Below, in pieces: positions 43,955 to 47,563 of a stretch of DNA of 47,563 nt. The DNA is from Altererythrobacter sp. GTDB taxonomy: Bacteria > Pseudomonadota > Alphaproteobacteria > Sphingomonadales > Sphingomonadaceae. The DNA is taken from NCBI GenBank assembly GCA_023260985.1, contig JALRKY010000028.1, positions 1-47,563 on the forward strand. The letters are read 5' to 3'. A program made the position numbers and the translations under genes. The notes below the pieces were generated by a model, which made no database searches, was not told the origin of the DNA, and was given only the letters and a program-made list of their open reading frames with translations. Each line of letters opens with the position of its first letter. The first letter of the stretch is position 1.

Positions 43955-45520
43955 ATGGGCCGCATCCTGACTTTGTTCGCGCTTTTCCTTGCGCTGGCCA
44001 TGCCGCAACCGGCTGGTGCAGACCCCGCCGATATCGACGCGGCAGCGCGCGGCGTGGTCCGCGTGGTGATCATCGGCACCGACGGTCGCGAAGTGTTCCC
44101 GGTAAGCCATGGGTCGGGCTTTGCAGTTACCTCGACGCGGATCGTCACCAATGCGCATGTCATTCGCGAGGCCTTGCATGACGATACGCTGAGGATCGGC
44201 GTGGTGCCCTCGGAAGGCGCCGATGCCGCCTATGCCCGCGCGGTCTCGGTCAATCCGCGCAACGATCTGGCACTGATCGAGATCATCGATGGCAGCTTGC
44301 GGCTGCCTCCGCTGACGATTTCAGGCAGCGCCATGGGCGACATGGGTGAAGTCTCGGCGGTTGGCTATCCGATGAATGTCGACCAGGCGCAGGGGCTCGA
44401 AATCGGCGACATCTTTCGCGCACAGCCCCCTGTTAAGAGCCGCGGCTTCCTCTCGGGCGCACGGCCTTCGCGCCAGTTCGACACCATCCTCCACACAGCG
44501 CCGATCGCGCGCGGAAATTCGGGCGGCCCGCTGCTCGACGGCTGCGGAAGGGTGGTTGGTGTGAACAGCTTCGGCGCGGATTCGGACGGTTCCGATGCCG
44601 AGTTCTACTTCGCCGTGTCGACCCGCGAGCTGCTACCTTTCCTGCGAACCAATGACGTAGAGCCCAGCATCAATGCTCTGCCTTGCCGCAGCCTCGATGA
44701 TCTCGAGGAAGCCGAACGCACCCGCATCGATCAGCAGCGCGCGGAAGCACGAGACCGCCTTGCAGCGCGCGAAGCGGAGCTGAACGAGCGGCGCGACCGT
44801 GCCGAGCTCAAAGCGCAGTTTGAGGTTCAGGGAGAGCGCGAGAATGCGATGGCGCTGGCTCTTATTCTGCTGCTCATGGCCATCGCGGCAGGCTATTTCG
44901 CTATGCAGGCGCGCGGACAGGAAGGTTTGGAGCGCCGCATGACTGCCGCCGCGGCCATAGCAACGGCAACATTCTTCGCCGCCATCGGGCTGTGGGTCAT
45001 GCGTCCAGGAATCGACGAGATCGACCGGCGGGTCGAAGACGCGATGAAGGCCGCCACAGGCGAAGCGCCCGACGAACCTTCGTCCGAGGCGCGCGAAGGC
45101 ACCATGCTGTGTACGCTGGTGCCCGAACGCAGCCGCGTGACCGGCGCGCGAACGGACGACGTCGAATTCGACTGGGCCGCCGACGGCTGCGTCAACACGC
45201 GAACGCAATATGGCCTCAACAGCGGCGAATGGACTCGCGTTCTGATCCCCGACGACGCGGATGCGGTTTCAATAAACCGTTACGATCCGGAAACCCGCAC
45301 CTTCCTGAGCGACCGTTACCTCCTCGGTCGCAATGCGATGTCTGGCGCGCGCGCAACGCGAGACGCCTATACCCCGCCGCAATGCCACACTACCGACGCG
45401 GCGAAACTATTGGGCGAACAGCAGCAGGCCGTGATCTCCATGCTGCCTGCCCAGCCGAACGAGCGGCTCGTATATAACTGTGCGCCGCGCGCATTTGCCG
45501 CTGGTGGGAACGAACAATAG
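43955..45520 (+). CDS. Membrane-anchored trypsin-like serine protease
   Basis: The 521-residue exported protein has a Sec signal (about 1-22) and a trypsin-like domain (about 30-235). The triad is His in IVTNAHVIREAL, Asp in NPRNDLALIEI and Ser in IARGNSGGPLLDG, as in HtrA/trypsin-2 proteins. There is no PDZ domain. Instead a charged coiled coil (EEAERTRIDQQRAEARDRLA) leads to two membrane helices (about 300-320 and 332-350). A C-terminal domain with paired Cys follows (GTMLCTLVPERSRVTG, DGCVNTRTQYG). This C-terminal part I do not recognise. Confidence 0.85.
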   Translation: MGRILTLFALFLALAMPQPAGADPADIDAAARGVVRVVIIGTDGREVFPVSHGSGFAVTSTRIVTNAHVIREALHDDTLRIGVVPSEGADAAYARAVSVNPRNDLALIEIIDGSLRLPPLTISGSAMGDMGEVSAVGYPMNVDQAQGLEIGDIFRAQPPVKSRGFLSGARPSRQFDTILHTAPIARGNSGGPLLDGCGRVVGVNSFGADSDGSDAEFYFAVSTRELLPFLRTNDVEPSINALPCRSLDDLEEAERTRIDQQRAEARDRLAAREAELNERRDRAELKAQFEVQGERENAMALALILLLMAIAAGYFAMQARGQEGLERRMTAAAAIATATFFAAIGLWVMRPGIDEIDRRVEDAMKAATGEAPDEPSSEAREGTMLCTLVPERSRVTGARTDDVEFDWAADGCVNTRTQYGLNSGEWTRVLIPDDADAVSINRYDPETRTFLSDRYLLGRNAMSGARATRDAYTPPQCHTTDAAKLLGEQQQAVISMLPAQPNERLVYNCAPRAFAAGGNEQ

Positions 45521-45527
45521 GCTAGGC

Positions 45528-45543
45528 CTCAAGTAGCGAAGCG
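45528..45543. repeat. 16-base intergenic repeat, copy B
   Basis: CTCAAGTAGCGAAGCG is identical to 5699-5714 and lies between the convergent protease and TauD-family genes. Confidence 0.5.
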
Positions 45544-45556
45544 GTAGGCCGATAGA

Positions 45557-46384
45557 TTACGCCGCCAGCGCTTCTCCGCTCAGCGTGATGCGGTGCATCT
45601 CGCGATAGTACCCCTGATAGTCGTTGAGCGCGTTGTGCCAGGTGGTGCGGTTGTCCCAGATCGCCACCGTACCCGGCTCCCATTCGACCCGGCACTGGTG
45701 GTCGTCGCGCAAGGCCGCTGCAAGCAGCTTCTGAAGCAAAGGCAGGCTCTCTTCGCGCGTATTGCCGACGAAATTGATCGTGAAGGCACCATTGACATAG
45801 AGCAACTTGCGCCCGGTGTGCGGGTGACGGATCACGACCGGGTGGACTGCTCCGGTCTTGAGGTCTTGCCCGCGAAGTTCGCCGCCCATATCGGTCTGGG
45901 CGTAGAGGCCGCCTTCTTCATAGACATGATCGGCGGTATGGAAGGCTTCGAGCCCTTCGATCTCGGCCTTCAGGTCGTCAGGTAGCGAATCATAGGCAGC
46001 GCCCATATGCGCGAACAGCGTGTCTCCACCCTTGGGCGGAAGCTCCCTCGCCACCAGTATCGAGCCCATCGCCGGGATTTGGTCGTATGAATGGTCGGTG
46101 TGCCAGGCGCCCCCGATATTGGTCACCTGGTCGGGCTTCTTCCGCACAATCGCGATCTCGGGATATTGATCCTGCAGCGGGAAGTAGTTGTTGATATCGA
46201 TCCCGCCCCAACGCTTGGCGAAGGCAATGTGATCTTCGGGAGAAAATTCCTGCGCGCGGAAAATCGCGACCCCGTGTTTGTAGATCGCTTGCTTGATGTC
46301 GCTCATTTCCGCGTCGCTGCAAACGGCGAGCGAAACTCCCGAAATCTCGACCCCGCAATTGGGGGACATCGGCGTCAGCTTCAT
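45557..46384 (-). CDS. TauD/TfdA family 2-oxoglutarate-dependent dioxygenase
   Basis: This is an Fe(II)/2-oxoglutarate dioxygenase of the taurine/2,4-D type. The 275-residue protein has the iron-binding HxD in GGAWHTDHSYDQIPAMGS. The distal His is in WDNRTTWHNALNDYQGYYRE, where the following Arg binds 2-oxoglutarate. VNGAFTINFVGNTREESLPL is typical of the family. The substrate could be a sulfonate or another acid; no ssu/tau transport genes are adjacent. Confidence 0.92.
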   Translation of the reverse strand: MKLTPMSPNCGVEISGVSLAVCSDAEMSDIKQAIYKHGVAIFRAQEFSPEDHIAFAKRWGGIDINNYFPLQDQYPEIAIVRKKPDQVTNIGGAWHTDHSYDQIPAMGSILVARELPPKGGDTLFAHMGAAYDSLPDDLKAEIEGLEAFHTADHVYEEGGLYAQTDMGGELRGQDLKTGAVHPVVIRHPHTGRKLLYVNGAFTINFVGNTREESLPLLQKLLAAALRDDHQCRVEWEPGTVAIWDNRTTWHNALNDYQGYYREMHRITLSGEALAA

Positions 46385-46590
46385 GTTCCTCTCCCTAGCC
46401 GTTCCATGGGCCTTGAAACGCTATCTTACGCCTCGAAACAAACGAGTCCATAGAATCGCTTCCATTCGGGTTGCATCGCAGCATCCTCGATGCTAGGCGC
46501 GCGCCAGCTTTGCCGGGGTGCCCCCTTACGTGCCCGGAACGGTCAAGGCTGTGCAACGTTATCTTCCGGATCCAAGAGGACCTTCAGCGC

Positions 46591-47145
46591 GTGGATATTT
46601 CCGCCGGTATACAGGCTAGCCTTGCTGGGCGTTATGCTTCCGCTCTGTTCGAGCTCGCAGCCGAACAGGGAGCAGTGACTGCAGTCGAATCGGACCTCGA
46701 AACGCTCAGCGCCGCGCTGGCCGAATCTGCCGACCTGCGCGCGGTCACGTCCAACCCCGAGCTGAGCCGCAAGGCGCAGGGCGAAGCGATCGCAGCCGTT
46801 GCCGCGCTTCTCGGGCTTGGCGAGCTGACGATGAACTTCCTCGGCGTGCTCGCCGCCAATCGCCGCCTTTCGGCCGTTGGCGACATGATCCGCGCCTTCC
46901 AGATGATCGCCGCCGCACAGCGCGGCGAAGTCACCGCAGAAGTCGCCAGCGCGCACCCGCTCACTGAAGAACAGTTCAATGCGCTCAAGGACAAGCTGAC
47001 CGCCCGCCAGGGCCGAACATTAAAGCTCAAGCCGAGCGTCGACCCGGGTCTCCTGGGCGGCCTCGTCGTCACCATCGGATCGCAGCGCATCGACGGCTCG
47101 ATCCGCACCCGTCTGAATTCCCTCGCTAACGCGATGAAAGGCTGA
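46591..47145 (+). CDS. atpH: ATP synthase F1 subunit delta
   Basis: The delta subunit links F1 to the stator stalk. The 184-residue protein has [20 protein letters not shown] and the C-terminal hallmark [20 protein letters not shown], then [11 protein letters not shown]. The GTG start at 46591 is chosen because the family begins just before this block and an AGAGGA stretch lies about 11 bases upstream; the longer upstream frame is not conserved-looking. atpA follows after two bases, the usual alphaproteobacterial atpHAGDC order. Confidence 0.95.
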   Translation: MDISAGIQASLAGRYASALFELAAEQGAVTAVESDLETLSAALAESADLRAVTSNPELSRKAQGEAIAAVAALLGLGELTMNFLGVLAANRRLSAVGDMIRAFQMIAAAQRGEVTAEVASAHPLTEEQFNALKDKLTARQGRTLKLKPSVDPGLLGGLVVTIGSQRIDGSIRTRLNSLANAMKG

Positions 47146-47147
47146 AA

Positions 47148-47563
47148 ATGGAAATCCGCGCCGCAGAAATCTCCAAGGTCATCAAGGACCAGATCGCCAG
47201 CTTCGGTACCGAAGCCGAAGTGAGCGAAGTCGGCTCCGTGCTTTCGGTGGGTGACGGTATCGCCCGCATCTACGGCCTCGACAAGGTCCAGGCCGGTGAA
47301 ATGGTCGAGTTCGCCAATGGCATTCAGGGCATGGCACTCAACCTCGAAGCCGATAACGTCGGCGTCGTGATCTTCGGCTCGGACGCCGAGATCAAGGAAG
47401 GCGACAGCGTGAAGCGCACCGGCACTATCGTGGACGTTCCGGTAGGCAAGGGCCTGCTGGGCCGCGTGGTCGACGCGCTGGGCAACCCGATTGACGGCAA
47501 GGGCCCGCTGACCGACGTGGTCCGCACCCGCGTGGAAGTGAAGGCCCCGGGCATCATCGCCCG
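47148..47563 (+). CDS. atpA: ATP synthase F1 subunit alpha, partial
   Basis: The frame starts [20 protein letters not shown] and continues with [20 protein letters not shown] and [20 protein letters not shown], the beta-barrel and early nucleotide-binding regions of subunit alpha. About 138 residues are present. The gene runs off the right edge of the window before the P-loop. Confidence 0.97.
   Translation, partial: MEIRAAEISKVIKDQIASFGTEAEVSEVGSVLSVGDGIARIYGLDKVQAGEMVEFANGIQGMALNLEADNVGVVIFGSDAEIKEGDSVKRTGTIVDVPVGKGLLGRVVDALGNPIDGKGPLTDVVRTRVEVKAPGIIA

Overview
The window looks like a chromosomal segment of an alphaproteobacterium of the order Sphingomonadales, most likely Erythrobacteraceae. 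This is inferred from protein style, high GC content and gene neighbourhoods: the NadE, YghU, MetZ, class II DAHP synthase, MucR/Ros and atpHA proteins, and a short RecO next to LeuB. No database search was possible. Most of it is ordinary housekeeping DNA with short intergenic gaps.

Layout. Positions 1-212 are visibly AT-richer than the rest and abut a truncated rpsL (213-557). A repeat-bearing gap follows (576-1478). Next comes a divergent copper locus: copB and copA leftwards, csoR rightwards, with a CsoR-type operator between them (4234-4250). A decayed acetyltransferase, a LysR regulator, apaG, an isomerase, a lone TadG-like protein and metZ follow. 9649-12023 holds a convergent protein O-mannosylation pair (GT39 transferase and a DPM synthase-GtrA fusion). 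leuB, recO, ubiK, tspO and tlyA lie beyond it. 16050-17500 contains a candidate small RNA, an unusual leader ORF with an attenuator-like hairpin, and ilvE-trhO. A disrupted MFS gene, an EamA transporter and an XRE-NadE fusion lie at 18458-23134. Then come yghU, a GPH symporter, tRNA-Gln, a retropepsin-like protein, the ergothioneine genes egtB-egtD, a broken diguanylate cyclase, class II DAHP synthase, an M16 peptidase, nfuA, a nitroreductase, tsaB-rimI, mucR, fur, plsC, a LysR regulator, corC-ybeY, a DUF5676-DUF411 metal pair, DUF1203(broken)-ada, a trypsin-like membrane protease, a TauD dioxygenase and the start of the ATP synthase operon (atpH, partial atpA).

Functional themes. Copper handling appears twice (copAB/csoR and DUF5676-DUF411, the latter behind an FNR-type box). 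Iron and oxidative balance is represented by fur, nfuA, egtBD and yghU. Branched-chain amino acid synthesis is represented by leuB and ilvE, and amino-acid or aromatic synthesis by metZ and the DAHP synthase. Four genes are disrupted by frameshifts and/or in-frame TAG codons. These could be real pseudogenes or sequence errors.

The most interesting items are three. One is the HTH-NadE fusion, with a perfect 19-bp palindrome just upstream and a degenerate copy in its linker. The second is the ilvE leader, an 18-codon ORF behind a Shine-Dalgarno sequence identical to the full anti-16S 14-mer and followed by a terminator-like hairpin. The third is the rpsL breakpoint at the left edge.
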